64,000 nt of DNA from Allacma fusca (taxonomy: Eukaryota; Arthropoda; Collembola; Symphypleona; Sminthuridae), in assembly GCA_947179485.1 (NCBI GenBank), contig OX359245.1, positions 53,865,067 to 53,929,066 on the forward strand. Reading direction: 5' to 3'. Below the pieces are notes generated by a model that worked only from the letters and a program-made list of their open reading frames with translations, searched no databases and had not been told where the DNA came from. How positions within the stretch are numbered: position 1 is the stretch's first letter; each line of letters opens with the position of its first letter. Positions 37,288 through 50,415 of the stretch are shown one piece after another. The translations under genes were made by a program, and so were the position numbers.

Positions 37288-40200
37288 ATGACCTGTAGGA
37301 GGTATGCTCCATTTAAATTATATAATATAATATGCTTCTTAAATTCCAAGTTTATTCCATTTTTTTTTATTACTCCAGAGTTATTCCATAGAGCCATTGT
37401 GTTTCCCCAATGGCATGCAGTAGTTCCCTCATTGTCAGCTATTAAGTGTGTGTATTTCCTTAACTTTTAGTTAAATCAAATGTTATTTCGCATTGTTTTG
37501 TGGAGATAATAACTATTGGATTTGTAACTGGGTGGATTTTGATAGGTAAATTTAAAATTGTGGAAATAACTGGGGAGGAACTATTTGTATAATCAAATCC
37601 CAGGGCTAGTAATCCTAGTAGTGCGTGATGGGAGGGATATGATATTAGATTTGGTTGTGAGAGTGTGTATGGTATTAATGGGATAAGTTGGGATTGATTT
37701 TTATTTTGTATTTTGTATTTTTGTATGCAGATGGTTTCACCCTAATATTTCTGGCGTGGAAGCCGAAAGGTTATTGTTGGAACGTGGGACTGAAGGAAGT
37801 TTCCTTGCCCGGCCCTCACGGTCCTCTCCTGGGGATTTCACTCTCTCTGTTCGTCGACACGGGGCAGTCACTCACGTCAAAATACAGAATACTGGTGGGT
37901 GGTCGACGGGGATCATTTTGGAGGGAGGGGATTTATTTTGGAGGAGCTCAGAGTTACATATGTCAGGAATAATGCGTGTGTCTTGAATTAATTGTTTAGA
38001 GGAGGGTGGATGTTTTTGAAGGAAGGGAGGAACACTAATTTATAATTTTGATGAATTGGGGGGGAGGGGGGTGCTGGCGGTTGAAGGAATTTAATTGAAT
38101 TTGTTTTTGAATGAATTGAAGTGAATTTGTTTTTGAAGGAACTGAAGTGAATTTGTTTTTGAAGGAACTGAAGTGAATTTGTTTTTGAAGGCATTGAAGT
38201 GAATTTGTTTTTAAAGGAATTGAATAGTACAAATGGGTTTTCGAAGGAATTGTAGGGGATTTGTTTTTGTTTTTGAAGGAACTGTAGGGAATTTGTTTGT
38301 GTTTTGGAAGGAAATGTAGGGCATTTGTTTTTGAAGGAATTGTATAGAATTTGTTTTTGTTTTTGACGGAATCCAACTTAATATGTAATTTGTTTAAATG
38401 AATTGAAGGCCATTTGTTTTGATTTGAACGGAATTGACGGTGCATTTTGAATGACATTATTGAAGGGATCTCAATTGATACTGGGATCCAGCAGGTGGGG
38501 AATGACGGGTGGTTTTGAATTAAATCTGAACACTGACGGATGGAAGGGTGAGGCAATAAAATGCGGATTTTGGTGGTACTGGCATTGGCGGGATGAGGAT
38601 GCGCAATATGGAATTCTGGGTTAAATTGACAAATGTGTGGGATGGGTAGCTTAATGGGTCTAAGAGATATGGGTTGATGGGATGAGTGGATGAGACGGAA
38701 TAGAGGTCAAGGCTCACAATATTATGAGAAGTTTGGATAAAATATTTATTTTGACTTTCATATTGTCAATGCCGTGGACGTATGTCTAGTGCGAATTCTA
38801 TTTATCAAAACTTTTCATTGTCAATGGATTGAATCATATAGTGACTTGAGTGTGAAGGACGGGTCACAGTCTGAAGGATCACGGGACATTTTTCCATGGG
38901 ACAGGACAGCAGTATCTTACAAGAGGCCGGGCACTACGGGATAATTACTCACGCAATGATCGAACGAGGGGCTTGGTTAAAGTGCAAGTCCGGCGGGATG
39001 GCAGGGTGAGGCAGCAAATTCCCGAAAGGGCGGTGTCTGCTTGCAAGTGACTCACATGCAATTCTCTAACATACCGAATCCGCAATATTTAGTGAATCAA
39101 ATTAACAAGGACACATCCTAATGAATTAAAATTGAGATTTGTTCATTAAATCTGGTTTTAGTTACCTGTCGAGTGCAATATACACCCGCTCTCACTCACG
39201 AGTGCAGACCAATAATAAGTGCAAGTGTATACTTCCTCAAGCCATTGTAAACTCAAAAAATGAATGCAAAGAATTGGCTTGCACTCAATAAATTTGAACC
39301 TACTAAAACATAATATTATCCTTATGTTTTTCATTATCGAAAGGGGTAAATTTGTCCCCATGTTATCAATTTTTGGGGGTGTTTTGCTCAAGAAGCTCGG
39401 GGTTCGTTCGGAATTAGTGCAAGACAAGCTCCTCGCACTTTTTCATGTTTTGAGTTCATGTGCGATTTAGACCGCGCGCACATTTTTTAGCTGCATTGGT
39501 GTCTGAGAGCGGATGGGTTGCACTCATTTGTTAAGATCAACTAGCATTGATGAAGTTTTATCCATACAGATTTTTCGTTTATTTGTTGAGGAGGAAATTT
39601 TGTGAATTATTTTGGTTACAAAATTGCATGTGAAATGAGGCAAGTCTTCTGTGAGCACATAGTTCTTCCCTGCAATTTACTGCCTCAACCTGGAATCCTT
39701 GTGGTTCGATCTTTGCGTTAAGCATTGCCCCGAAACGTGTTGTGTCCGGTGTCCCCCGTAGCCCATGAGTCTGTCACGTCCCATGGGAAATTGTCCAGTG
39801 ACCCTTGAGACCATTTCCGGTCCCTTAATTTGGATCGTGACCCCTGAGACGGTGTCCTCTCCCAAATGGTCTCGTTCCATATCCCATGTCGCCAGTTGCT
39901 TAGTTTAGTATTACCCCTCTAATTCATGATTTGGTCAGTCCATCTCTTGGAATCATTATTCCAGCCCTATCGGCCAATTGATTCCGCGATCCAATATACC
40001 TTGGACTCATTAGGCTAGCCTTTCTAGCATTTTATGTTGTGTTGATTCAACCCATAATTACACATTACATATGCTCATTCCGCCAGACCAGCCAAATCTG
40101 CAATAACTATTGCCAAATCTCGCCTTTCACGAGTTGCAGGATTGTATTGAAAAATTACACTATTTAGAATATGCGGGACTCCATGTTTTATTTAGACCCT

Positions 40201-43200
40201 AGTGAATTTGTGTTAGCATTTTATTGCATTAACACTATTAAAATAATTAAAGATTTTATTGTATTTCAAACTAATTTGTGCTGTTTTAATTAAGTTAAAA
40301 TGACATTGTTGGAATTCAACTGAAGTGAATTATTTTAAACGAATGGAAATAATTTATTCTATTTTAGTTGAATTAAATTAATGTTTTGAATATAATCGAT
40401 AATTAAAATTAATTTGTATTATAATTCAATTTTATTGAATGTTTTTACAGGAGACTTCTACGATCTATACGGTGGAGAAAAATTTGCTACTTTATCAGAA
40501 TTAATTCAGTATTACACGGAAAATCAAGTAAGGGATTAAAAACACTTTCGGGATAATAAATTAGATTTTAATTGGATTGAAAATACCCTATTCCGACTAG
40601 AAAAGACAGGCATGTTGTTAATTAGAGAAAAATATATGGAGACGTTTGCACTAATGTTAATTTTTTCTGTATGTATATATGTAGATATAGTGTATAATTT
40701 TATGCTATGTTTTGAAGCATGTCTCTGTAAGAGTTGAATGTTTGTCCTTGGATTGCTATAATAAGTGTGAGAGTGCACGGTATAAAAAACAGATTTCATT
40801 ATAGTCAATGTAGTTTTTATTTAATGACATGTATTTCCTATTTTGTTATAGTAATATTACGCAAATTATATGCTAATCGCACTTGTTCCGATTGGAGGGA
40901 AAAATTGCATTCGAAGAATTTCCGGAATTTATTTTGTTTGTAATTCGACTTGATTTACATAGTCTAATTTGTTTTACGTTGCTATAATAATTAGTACTCA
41001 TGGAGTGTCCTCGAGTAAGATTTTTTTTAAAATGAATATTCTGCTAAACAATTTGGCGTGGAATTTATAATTTCAGGGTCAGCTACGCGAGAAGAGTGGA
41101 GAGCCGATAGAACTAAAGTTTCCTCTGTATTGTGCAGACCCTACAAACGAGCGTTGGTTTCATGGTGATATAGCGGGAAAGCAAGCTGAGAAAGTTAGTT
41201 TTTTTAAAAAAATTACCCACATTACCCCAAAAATATTTCGAATGATTTTTTTCAATAAGATTATTAATCATTGGAGATTAAATAAATGGTGTCTTCTATT
41301 TATTTGTAGGTTTTACTAGATAAAGCCAAGCCAGGTTCATTTTTAGTGCGGGAGTCACAGTCACAACCCGGACTTTATGTTATTTCCTGCAGAACTGATG
41401 AAACAGTCACCCACGTTAAAATTCGCTGCCAGGTGAGCATTTTTCATAGTAAATTATTAATTATTATTGTTACAAAACGTGCTGACAAAATTTTAAATAC
41501 ATACATAGCTCTGGCTCTACCATGGTACAAACTAAAAGTAGGATACTTTTTGCCTTGTTGCAAAAGGAGCCAGTTATTCTAAGTGCTATACGTATTTTGT
41601 GCTCAAGTACAGCCGTCTATCTCTAACGGCTCTCGCTGTTGTGGTACACTGAGATTCTCTGGAGCATACTCAGAAAAATCAGCACGCGATAACTACAATA
41701 GCTATACGACAACCCCTGGGACAAAACGAGACAATGTTCCTGAAAAATCTCAAAATGGTGTGGCTCACAGCAGTGCTTTCCTCGGTCACACTGGTCACAA
41801 GTCACAACTACTATTTTCAGCTTCAATGCCTTCAGGGACTCTCAGTAGATGTGCAGTATCATTCGACTTCAATCCGGGTCTCAATCGCTCCTATTGATTC
41901 CCATACTTACAGTATTTTCCCATACTTACAGTGCTCAAAGAACGGAGCAATGGAGGTGTTAACTCTCCAGTACTGACAGTGTTTCAGTTAGCATTTCAGA
42001 CATGGAAAGTCTCTACTGTTACGCTGACACCACTATCAGCACGGGCCTCAAGTCTAAATCTGAAACTCATGTAATGATGGAATTGGAAGGGATGAGTAGA
42101 ATGAAACGGACACTGTTACCTGCATGCTAATGTCGGGGTGATGCTCCGATTCACACAACTGTCCCCATTCCTTGGTTCTGAGATTGAGACCTTTGCTGGC
42201 AGTGATGTCAGTCTGACTCTTTGATTGTGAGAGCCCTCATTCCAGACGGGTTTGTACTGGACTCAGGGTGTTCCCTGAGAGCCACAACCTGTACTATGTC
42301 ACTGTGTGGTATTACTCATCACACGATTGAGTCCTGAGCCTAACGTCCGACCAAGGGGGTACGGCAAAGTCAGGGTTTTTTAAAGAAGGGAAAAATACAA
42401 TCTTGGAGCACTTGTTGCCCCCCGGTGTTCAGATTGCTCTGCGGAGAGATTCTTTAATGAAACAATTTTGAAGGCCATAAAATTTTATACAAGCCAGCGT
42501 CAACAAATTTTTTTTAAATATATTATTCAGAAATAGAAAGTATCAGTGAAAGTTTCCCCAAAAAAGCCAACTATTTGAACTGATTTGACCGTTGTGACCT
42601 TAATGGTTGACGGATGTCATATGTCGGCTGAGCTGCATCCGTTCCGCTGAATTTGTGGCAGAAATGTAAAACAAGCTATACGCAGGCATTTGACACATGT
42701 TGACATAATTTTTGTGTATAGGAAGCTGTAAAAAATGTTTAAAAAATCTCCAAGGAACTTGTACGTATATGTGAATTTAAAAAAATTGGGATTCATGCAA
42801 GTTATTAATTATTTATGTTTTGCAGGGCGGAAAGTATGACGTAGGTGGAGGAGAGAAATTCGATTCGTTAAGTGATCTAATAGAGCATTGCAAGAAAAAT
42901 CCAATGGTGGACACTACAGGTACAATTGTGCATTTGAAACAGCCCCTCAACGCTACCAAGATCCCTGCCTCGGGGATTGAGGCCCGTGTGAAGGAGCTGA
43001 ATCGGGAGAATGGAAAGAAAGCTGGTTTTTGGGAGGAATTCGAGTCCTTGCAGCAGCAGGAAATCAAGCACTTGTTCCAAAGGAAGGAGGGGCAGAAGAC
43101 CGTCAACCGTCATAAGAACCGCTACAAAAACATCCTTCCATTTGACCACACGAGAGTTGTACTGAAGGAGCCTTGGCCCCATGACTACATCAATGCTAAT

Positions 43201-45967
43201 TTTGTACGGCCTGATGATGAAATCTTTGAGAGGTGTGACAAGTGCTACATTGCCACTCAAGGCTGTCTTCCTTCCACCACTGCTGACTTCTGGTTTATGG
43301 TTTGGCAGGAGAACTCACGGGTCATTGTCATGACTACCAAAGAAATTGAAAGGAGCAAGGTTGGAATGATTTTAATGATTTAGTTCAGTATGGGTTTGTT
43401 CTCTAAGCCGAATAACCATAATTTGCTTGAATTTATACAAATTCCATGCTCACCGAGGGGAGGTACGTCAGTCAGAGTGTCGTAGCCCTCTCAATCTGCA
43501 CCTTCGTAGCAGTGGTTTCAGTCAAAAAAACCTAAGACCCCGGTCAGGTGTTTTATCCTGAAAGTTAAATAATACCAAATTTGTTTGTTGGAATAACTAA
43601 AATGTTAAATGGGATTGTGTTAAAAAGTTTTACGGAAATCGCAATATAGACACTAGGGCACGTACATGCAACCTTGAATAATAATTTGGCTGCCCATGTC
43701 TAAAGTTTTGATACATAACTCAACATCAGTCTCAAGTTAATAGTTTCAAGCATTTGGTTTCACAGATGTCGTGCTGGGTGCTGAACAATCTAAATAGAGT
43801 GGACCAAAATATATGGCAAAGTTGTAGGAAATACATTGTTGAAAATGGTAACTGCTGGTCCGGACAAGTCAAGTGTCTGAAACACTGGTGGTAATTTCTT
43901 TTAGAAAGTACAACTGGCGTTTGACATTATAAAACGATTCCAGAATTGCCTCCTGGACTATTGATTCCAAATATTTACCTACCAGAATGTTCTACCAACT
44001 CGTTATCAAGATTTTCCCTCCAGCTGTCCAATTGACAATGAGCTACTTTGAGTGAACACCTGGGAAAAATTTCAAGGTCTCCTTTAGTGTCCTCATGAAA
44101 TTTCCGACCCTTATCAGCATTCAGAGCCCTCGGATAAAATGAAAATTAGCACCAGCGTTTATTAGCACAGACTTTTTCGGATTAGTCATTAGTCCTATCA
44201 ACACCACATTACCTCCAATCTTGATGTGCTTCGACCTCCATTGTAGGATTTCCCAACACAGATCTTTGTGTTAATTAGTTTTTGTCTCAAAACAAGCAAT
44301 TATTTTATTACTTTATTTTGGAAATGAAAAATTGGAGCGAAAGTTTCTCAGAAAAATAAGTTTTCCATAGCTTCATTCATTTGGCCGCTGTGACCTTGCG
44401 AACTGATGTATGACCATGTTTAAAATGTTGAAAAATCTTAAATAAATATATTTACAATGTCTGCCTTGTATGGGCTAGGGGTAACTAGAAGGGTATGTAA
44501 TAAAATGCATACATGATCAGATACGACACCTGACGACCTGGCTACCCATGAAATTAGACCCCATTAAGATCTTGTCAGCTTTTTGGATATGATAGCGTTT
44601 GATTTTATAATAAATTTATGTACCTATAATAATTATTACAGAGCAAATGCGCACACTACTGGCCGGATTCAGGAGAGGTGAAGGAGTTCGAAGGGATCAA
44701 GCTAACTCACATGAAAGAAGTTACAAATACTGACTTTACAGTGCGGGAATTCCTAATGGCAAGGGATGGAGAGGAGCGATTAATTTACCAATTCCATTTT
44801 CAGGTATAATGCTACTGTTTCTGTTTACTATTTGTTGCCATCTTTTATGGATGCGTGTTTTTAAATGAACTTTCAAGTTAACACGCTAAAAACTATTTTA
44901 TACTGCAACAGGACTACTGCGGATTTCTATTTTGAAGGCATTTAATTCTAAATTAAATCTAAAATAGTTACCTATTTAATATTAATTTTACAGTATACCG
45001 ACATAATTTCAGTTAACTTGATTGGTTTAGTTTCCAAAACCATTGAAGAATTCACAAATGTTGTGATGCAACTATTTCATTTATTAATTATTTAATTGGC
45101 AGAGATTTGACTGACAATCATGATTTTTAATAATTATTTGGATTGCACCAGTTGCGCCACGAAAACTTTATATCCGATTTTATCATTTATTGATAGAATA
45201 TTTGCTCGTGTTAGGAGTGGTTGTAGGCTAAACATTTATATTTGTGTTTTTAGGCGTGGCCAGACCACGGTGTTCCAGATGATCCTGGTTGCGTATTGAA
45301 TTTCTTATCGGAGGTGAATAATAGACAAGAGAGCTTGGATGAAGCGGGTCCTATTGTGGTACATTGTTCGGCAGGGATTGGGAGGACGGGTACCTTCATT
45401 GCTATTGACCTTATTGTGGATCAGGTAGACGTCTTGGCTTGTTTGTATTGTACATATTAAGTATAAGCTCCAATCGTATGATATGCATGTACATATTGCA
45501 AATTTAGCATAAAACAATTATTGCATACTGAATGTATTTTTTTACAATATTTTTGTTCTACAAATTTAAAGATAAGAAGAAACGGACTGCACACGGACAT
45601 TGATATTCGCCGTACTATTCAAATCATCCGAGGTCAAAGGTCAGGGATGGTTCAGACGGAAGCCCAGTATCAATTCGTGTACCTAGCCTTGGTCCACTAC
45701 ATGAGCACATTATCTCAGAGAATTCAAGCGCAGCAGGTAAGCATGAATTGATACTTCAATTAACTTAATTTTTGTCAGTACTTTCGTTTATTTATTTGTA
45801 ATTGTTTGAATAATGCAATTTTGTTCGTATTCTGTTTTTAGAAATGTCTGGAAGTTGGCCGTGAGTACACAAACATCAAGTGGAGCGAAGCAAAGGATTT
45901 CTCAGGAAAGGACACGCTAAGTATTGGCTCTGTCAATTCTTTACTATCTCTAGGGAACAATAACTAA
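37288..45967 (+). CDS. csw: SHP2 / Corkscrew non-receptor protein tyrosine phosphatase
   Basis: Ten coding exons: 37288-37301, 37731-37894, 40451-40527, 41077-41193, 41310-41432, 42826-43359, 44642-44803, 45254-45424, 45572-45736 and 45842-45967. All phases agree and give 550 aa (human SHP2 593). The first exon has only 14 nt (MTCRR with WFHPN following) and matches the SHP2 start. N-SH2 spans about 5-105 ([20 protein letters not shown]), C-SH2 about 110-212 ([18 protein letters not shown]) and the PTP domain about 240-510. The PTP motifs are [10 protein letters not shown], the WPDHG loop, [10 protein letters not shown] with catalytic Cys435, and QTEAQY. SHP2 relays receptor-tyrosine-kinase signals to Ras/MAPK from the cytosol. 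The tail keeps EYTNIKW (Tyr518, human Y542) but ends soon after. AATAAA lies at 46007-46012. Confidence 0.95.
38081..38450. repeat. Intronic minisatellite, about 26-bp period
   Basis: Direct repeats of the type 'gaatttgtttttgaaggaa' lie in the second csw intron. They are most regular at 38120-38215 and increasingly degenerate to the right. The minus-strand reading frame over them is an artefact of the repeat. Confidence 0.75.
38451..40450. other. Rest of csw intron 2, no gene seen
   Basis: Intronic DNA. The segment 39690-39890 is less AT-rich and holds repeated GTCCC/GTGACCC words of unknown meaning. No exon-like sequence with splice sites was found. Confidence 0.5.
41433..42825. other. csw intron 5 with a less AT-rich segment
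   Basis: The part 41595-42370 is richer in G and C than the surrounding introns and has open frames on both strands, but no recognisable domain. It may be decayed inserted sequence. I see no terminal repeats. Confidence 0.4.
43360..44641. other. csw intron 6, nothing recognised
   Basis: Intronic DNA between the exon ending in IERSK and the exon starting SKCAHYWPD. No repeat or gene is supported. Confidence 0.5.
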
Positions 45968-46006
45968 GTTGTAAATCCCATCAAAGTCTGCAAAAACTCT
46001 TCACAA

Positions 46007-46012
46007 AATAAA
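46007..46012 (+). terminator. Poly(A) signal of csw
   Basis: AATAAA lies 40 bp after the csw stop codon, a normal position for a short 3' UTR. Longer 3' UTRs are possible because AT-rich DNA continues to about 46.6 kb. Confidence 0.55.
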
Positions 46013-46124
46013 AGGTATTGACTGCCTGTCGTTATAGAAGGGAAATCCGCCAGAAAAATCAAATCTCACTAAACACAATCCTCATCTTTCCGCTCCAAAA
46101 AACTCACTTCACGTCAACACATAA

Positions 46125-46180
46125 ACACGTACACATACACAACAAACACACACACACATACACACACTAAAGTACACAAA
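46125..46180. repeat. CA-rich microsatellite
   Basis: Interrupted CA repeats downstream of csw. No function is evident. Confidence 0.7.
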
Positions 46181-47042
46181 AAATCAACAAGCCACCCTGC
46201 ACACTTTTTTTGTCGTCGCTTTAAAATACGAAAAAAAACAAAGTTTTTCGCTTTAAGATATCTTCTTCCTTTTATTTTTTTTTCCTCTGGGGTCACTTTT
46301 CTAGAAAAGCACAGAGGTATATAGGTTTTTTTTATTTTCTACTTAAATACTTTTCAAATATAAATACGAACAAAAAACACATTTTTTTATTTTTAATCTT
46401 CTTTTTATGTGTGATTCTTACAAAGAAAAAAATTACTGTATACATAAAGTAGTACTTATTGCAGCAAAGATGATATCTCACTTCTATATATATCTTGTCA
46501 GTTTTTTTCATGAGTACATTATAGTTTTACTATTTGTAATTAATTAATTACACGTACGCGTTTCTAGTCTGATTTTAAAAATTGTTATGAAAATGCTATC
46601 GTAAATGAAAGCTTGAGTGTACAACTATATTAAATATATAAACATATATATATGATTAAGGAGATGTAGTAATGTTAAAGAGTATGGAAATTTTGTTGCA
46701 AATTTTAAATCATTGTTACAAAGATTACAATCGGAATTGGAACTGCAGAATAAAATATTATGGGGGTTATTTACAGAGTATACCTATTCTTACGTATGCG
46801 ACTTACAATATTATTTTCAGTTATTATTTCCGGGCATTAAAATATGTGTTATCTGTAAAGTAGTTCCCGCTATAACTATTTTTGATCCCCCGTTATAATT
46901 CTACGGTACTTATTTGTGGACTTGCTTCAGGCAATAGTGAAATTACATTTGAGAATATTTGAAGCATTCCAACTCCGAGTTCTTATTCATTCTAATTGCT
47001 AGCAAAGTTGAAAAGGTTTCAAAAGCATTACAATCTTTCAAA
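46181..47042. other. No gene seen between csw and the protease homologue
   Basis: AT-rich flank. It should contain the upstream region of the plus-strand gene starting at 47043. The open frame extends upstream of that ATG to a non-ATG codon at 46959, which I did not use. Confidence 0.5.
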
Positions 47043-48691
47043 ATGCATTATTATTTTTTTATATTATTTCTCCTAAATATTTTACCTGCAACGTTGCAAA
47101 CTATCATAAGTCTCAAAGAGCTCCAAGCCATGAGAAAGCCTGTTTTCAGACCAAATTCAGCTCCAAAATCTCATGGTAATAATTACCATGAGAATTATTC
47201 TGGATCAATGAATGTGGCACAACTGGCAGATTTGGGGACCTTGCAAAATTCCAATAATTGGAAGTTAGCACCCGCCATTGGAACGGATCTTGGTCTTATC
47301 CCTATCAATGAGCCAAATTTCCACGAATCTGCAGGAATTCTAACCAACCCCTTTGTGGTCTATAGGGATGTGGTGAATTCTCGTCTTGTCCAAAAACCGA
47401 ATTTTGACGAAGAGACTCCCGGGGACTTACCAGATATGAAATACATTGCGCATTCCTGGGGTCTAAATCTTACGGCTAGTCGGGGCAAGAAACCAAATTG
47501 CAATTGTGGACATAGGAGACTGGAAGGGGCAGTTCCTGGGAAGGAAATTGAGTGGCGAAGGCAGTGGCGTAACAGAGGAGCCAATGTGAGTTTTTGAAAA
47601 ATCTATGAAAAATCTACCTTCTAAAGTTTTTTGTCAACAAATATTTTTTCTAGTTTTTAAGAAAAGATCATGCCGTATATCTCATGATTTGAAAATTGTG
47701 TGTACTAATCCTTAAATAGATTCCAGAAACCCAGAAATATGTCAGCACTTCAGAAGCAATACCAAATGAATTCCCTTGGCGTGTGGGACTACAAGGAGGC
47801 CCCAATGGAGTTTTTTGCGGAGGCTCTATTATTGACAACGGTTGGATCCTCACAGCTGCCCGTTGTTTAGCGAACCTTGATCAAAGTACAGTCTTTTACG
47901 TGAATGCAGGTGACCATGATGTCACCACAGTGACAGAAACGGACAACGCCGTAATCAGAACAAGTCATTGGGTCATCCATCCCAAATATAACGCGACGAC
48001 TTTCGACAATGACATTGCGCTAGTGCGACTTACACGAGAGTTACAATACAGAGCTAATGTTTGTTCCATAATTTTGATCCTATTTTTCCCTGATATTAAG
48101 TAGTGATAGTGCGCTGTAATAATTTGATCAGGATCTTGGTGCCACTATTAATTAATTATTATACTGATTTCAGTATGTTTCCTGCCCTATGCTTATATTA
48201 TTTTTAGCATAGTATTTATTTTACGGTGTTACTTGTTTTTTCAGATACAGCCCATTTGTCTCCCCCACAAAATCACTGACGACGATCTCTACGGAGTTTC
48301 AGTGGTTGCAGCCGGCTGGAACGAATCTTCAGAAAATTCGAATGCCTCGTTTATCTTGCTCAAAAAAGATTTACCTGTTCACACGGTAGGGCCAGATTTT
48401 GACCCGGATGCCGGTGAGACTTTGTCTGCAAATGTATTTTCGACCAAGGTCCCTGACGGTCAGGATGGATGCGAAGGGGACTGGGGGAGTACAGTTGACC
48501 TCTATGATCCTGACACGGGTCGATATCATGCAGTTGGAATTACGAGTCACGGTACAACTTGCGGAGGAATTCGTCAGCCGAGATTCTACACCAAGATATT
48601 TAAATATTTGGAGTTTATTCAAAATACCACACGTAAGATTTCAACATTGTTTTTCATTATTATATTGTTTTTAATTATAATTAATAGTTAG
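47043..48691 (+). CDS. Secreted serine protease homologue (catalytically dead)
   Basis: Exons 47043-47585, 47720-48058 and 48245-48691 join in phase 0 to give 442 aa. A signal peptide starts MHYYFFILFLLNIL. The N-terminal half (about 20-180) is a linker without recognisable domains, ending in CNCG. The trypsin fold follows: FPWRVGLQ, FCGGSIIDNGWILTAARC, NDIALVRL, PICLP and VVAAGW. The catalytic His is Arg229 (TAARC in place of TAAHC) and the Ser is Trp374 (GDWGS in place of GDSGG), while Asp279 remains, so it cannot be a protease. Arthropod homologues of this kind act as cofactors in immunity or clotting. A donor-like GTAAGA near 48633 offers another 3' end: splicing to about 48792 would end in RSNFCIK instead of a hydrophobic tail. 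AATAAA is at 48991. Confidence 0.82.
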
Positions 48692-50415
48692 GAGCATTAA
48701 ATAATAGTTACATATAATGTGCTAATAATATTTTATTTAATTCTAAAGTTAAATCAGAAGAGAGCACCTCTAATTTTATTGTATTTTTTCAGGTTCCAAT
48801 TTTTGTATCAAGTAGCCCCAATTTCTCTCTTGACAGCCCTGTTTTTGCAATTTGCAGCTCGTTCCCACAACTCCGAGTCGAAGTCTCCGGCCCAAGTCCA
48901 TTAAAAAGAACACTCTGGCTCGACAACATCCCTAAAAACCGCAACCACATTATAATGAGATTTTCACGCAAGAGGAACAATCTTATAGTTAATAAAAATG
49001 TATTCGAAAATTCTATTGTCGGGAAAACGTTTGTATGAGTAGGTCTCTCATATTGAGAGGATGCGCTGTATTCATTATGCCTCTTCTGTACTTTGAACTA
49101 ATTAAGTAGTCTGTAAAATTGTAAATAAGTGTATACATCCTTTGATTTAATATTTATTAAAAAATTGCAAGAAGTGAATTAACGCTTACGAATCCAAGAA
49201 TTTTAGCATCCGTTCTATATTATACTCCCTGTGGATTTATTATCAAAAGGAGTAAGTTCTGACTTCAAATTGGGCACGTTTTGCCCCTAAAAAAATGTAT
49301 AACGTAACATGAGAAATGTACCTTGCATTGTCAATTGCCTCCATATAGCATGTACATCATATGTATAAGGTATGATTAGCCTGTCAAAATTAATTACTGT
49401 CTATAATGTATATACTAAATACCTACAATGGACACACGCAATATCAACACTCCCCACACAGTGAGGAACATAATTTGTTTAAAAGTACTTTTCCACGTAT
49501 AACTAACTCATTTAATAAACGTTGCACGCCTCTCAATTTCAACGAGTAGGACATTAGCAAGTGAAATTAACAGTATTTTGCATCACTTCCCCTTTGATGT
49601 TAAAAACACTTCCAAATCCCCAACTACAGATATTCACAATTTCACACCTTCCCTTCTTACAATGAGCCCACGGTGTATTTCATACCTTTACATACATAAG
49701 TATATATAGATATTAGTACGTATACAAATTGTTAGCACATACAGTGTCCTCTCGCTATAAGAGAGTCCCTGTCTCAAAGCGTTTTTTTTATAGATAACAA
49801 AGTACATTTTATTTAAGTCCGCAATCCCATTTACAAAATTTGTACATTATTCTACCTTAACAATAAAAATTCACACATTGTTAAACTGGACTGTGTTCAA
49901 ATTATTTTTGTCCGTATGTTCTCTTGTAAAAGGTAATTATAGAAAGAGCCTACTGTATACAGTCATACAAACGCTCCCGTTACGTTAAGAACACTCCAAA
50001 ATTATTTATAGCTCTAGTTCATTCAAAGGCTAATATTAAACCGGAACTGTACCTTTACAGAATGGAATTTCCAAAAGATGTGGATTAATCTGATAACAAA
50101 AGGCCTTCTCAACCGGGACTCTTCCCAAATCAACTGTAAATCTTTAAATTTAACATTCAAGCCCATTCACAGTATATTTTAATTGAATTCACTGAATAAT
50201 TATGTCTCGACAGGGATATTAAAATCCTGTTAATTTCACCTGGAGGAAATCTCAAGGGAATATTGAGCCCCTGTTTCTTGCTGGAACTTCATCAGTCAAT
50301 CAAAGCTCACCTTTCGGAGCAGTCACAACCAGTGGATTTCCCAGAAGTGTCCCCAAGATCATTTCAATATTTTGCACTCTATCCTGGCCATAGTGTCTGA
50401 CTTGAAGAAATCAAC
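48692..50415. other. No other gene; contains a pogo-like MITE
   Basis: This is the 3' flank of the protease homologue (possible last exon at about 48792-48815, AATAAA at 48991-48996) and the upstream region of the first secreted-family gene. Apart from the MITE at 49742-49955 I see nothing with structure. Confidence 0.5.
49742..49955. mobile_element. Pogo-like MITE
   Basis: The left end is CAGTGTCCTCTCGCTATAAG; the right end is the complement of CAGTAGGCTCTTTCTATAA. TA flanks both sides (49740-49741, 49956-49957). The family resembles the duplicated copies at 23342 and 29627. It is 214 bp and non-coding. Confidence 0.6.

Noticed and set aside
38035..38556. A 173-aa minus-strand protein rich in SKTNS and FLQ
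   Set aside because: It overlaps the 26-bp minisatellite inside the csw intron and has no splice or domain support.
39700..39720. tRNA T-loop-like GGTTCGATC
   Set aside because: No acceptor stem, anticodon arm or internal promoter boxes could be folded around it.
41583..41976. Open frames in csw intron 5
   Set aside because: Frames are open on both strands, no domain is recognisable, and the flanking csw exons splice cleanly across them by phase.
46959..47042. Upstream extension of the protease homologue
   Set aside because: It begins at a non-ATG codon, and the ATG at 47043 starts a proper signal peptide.
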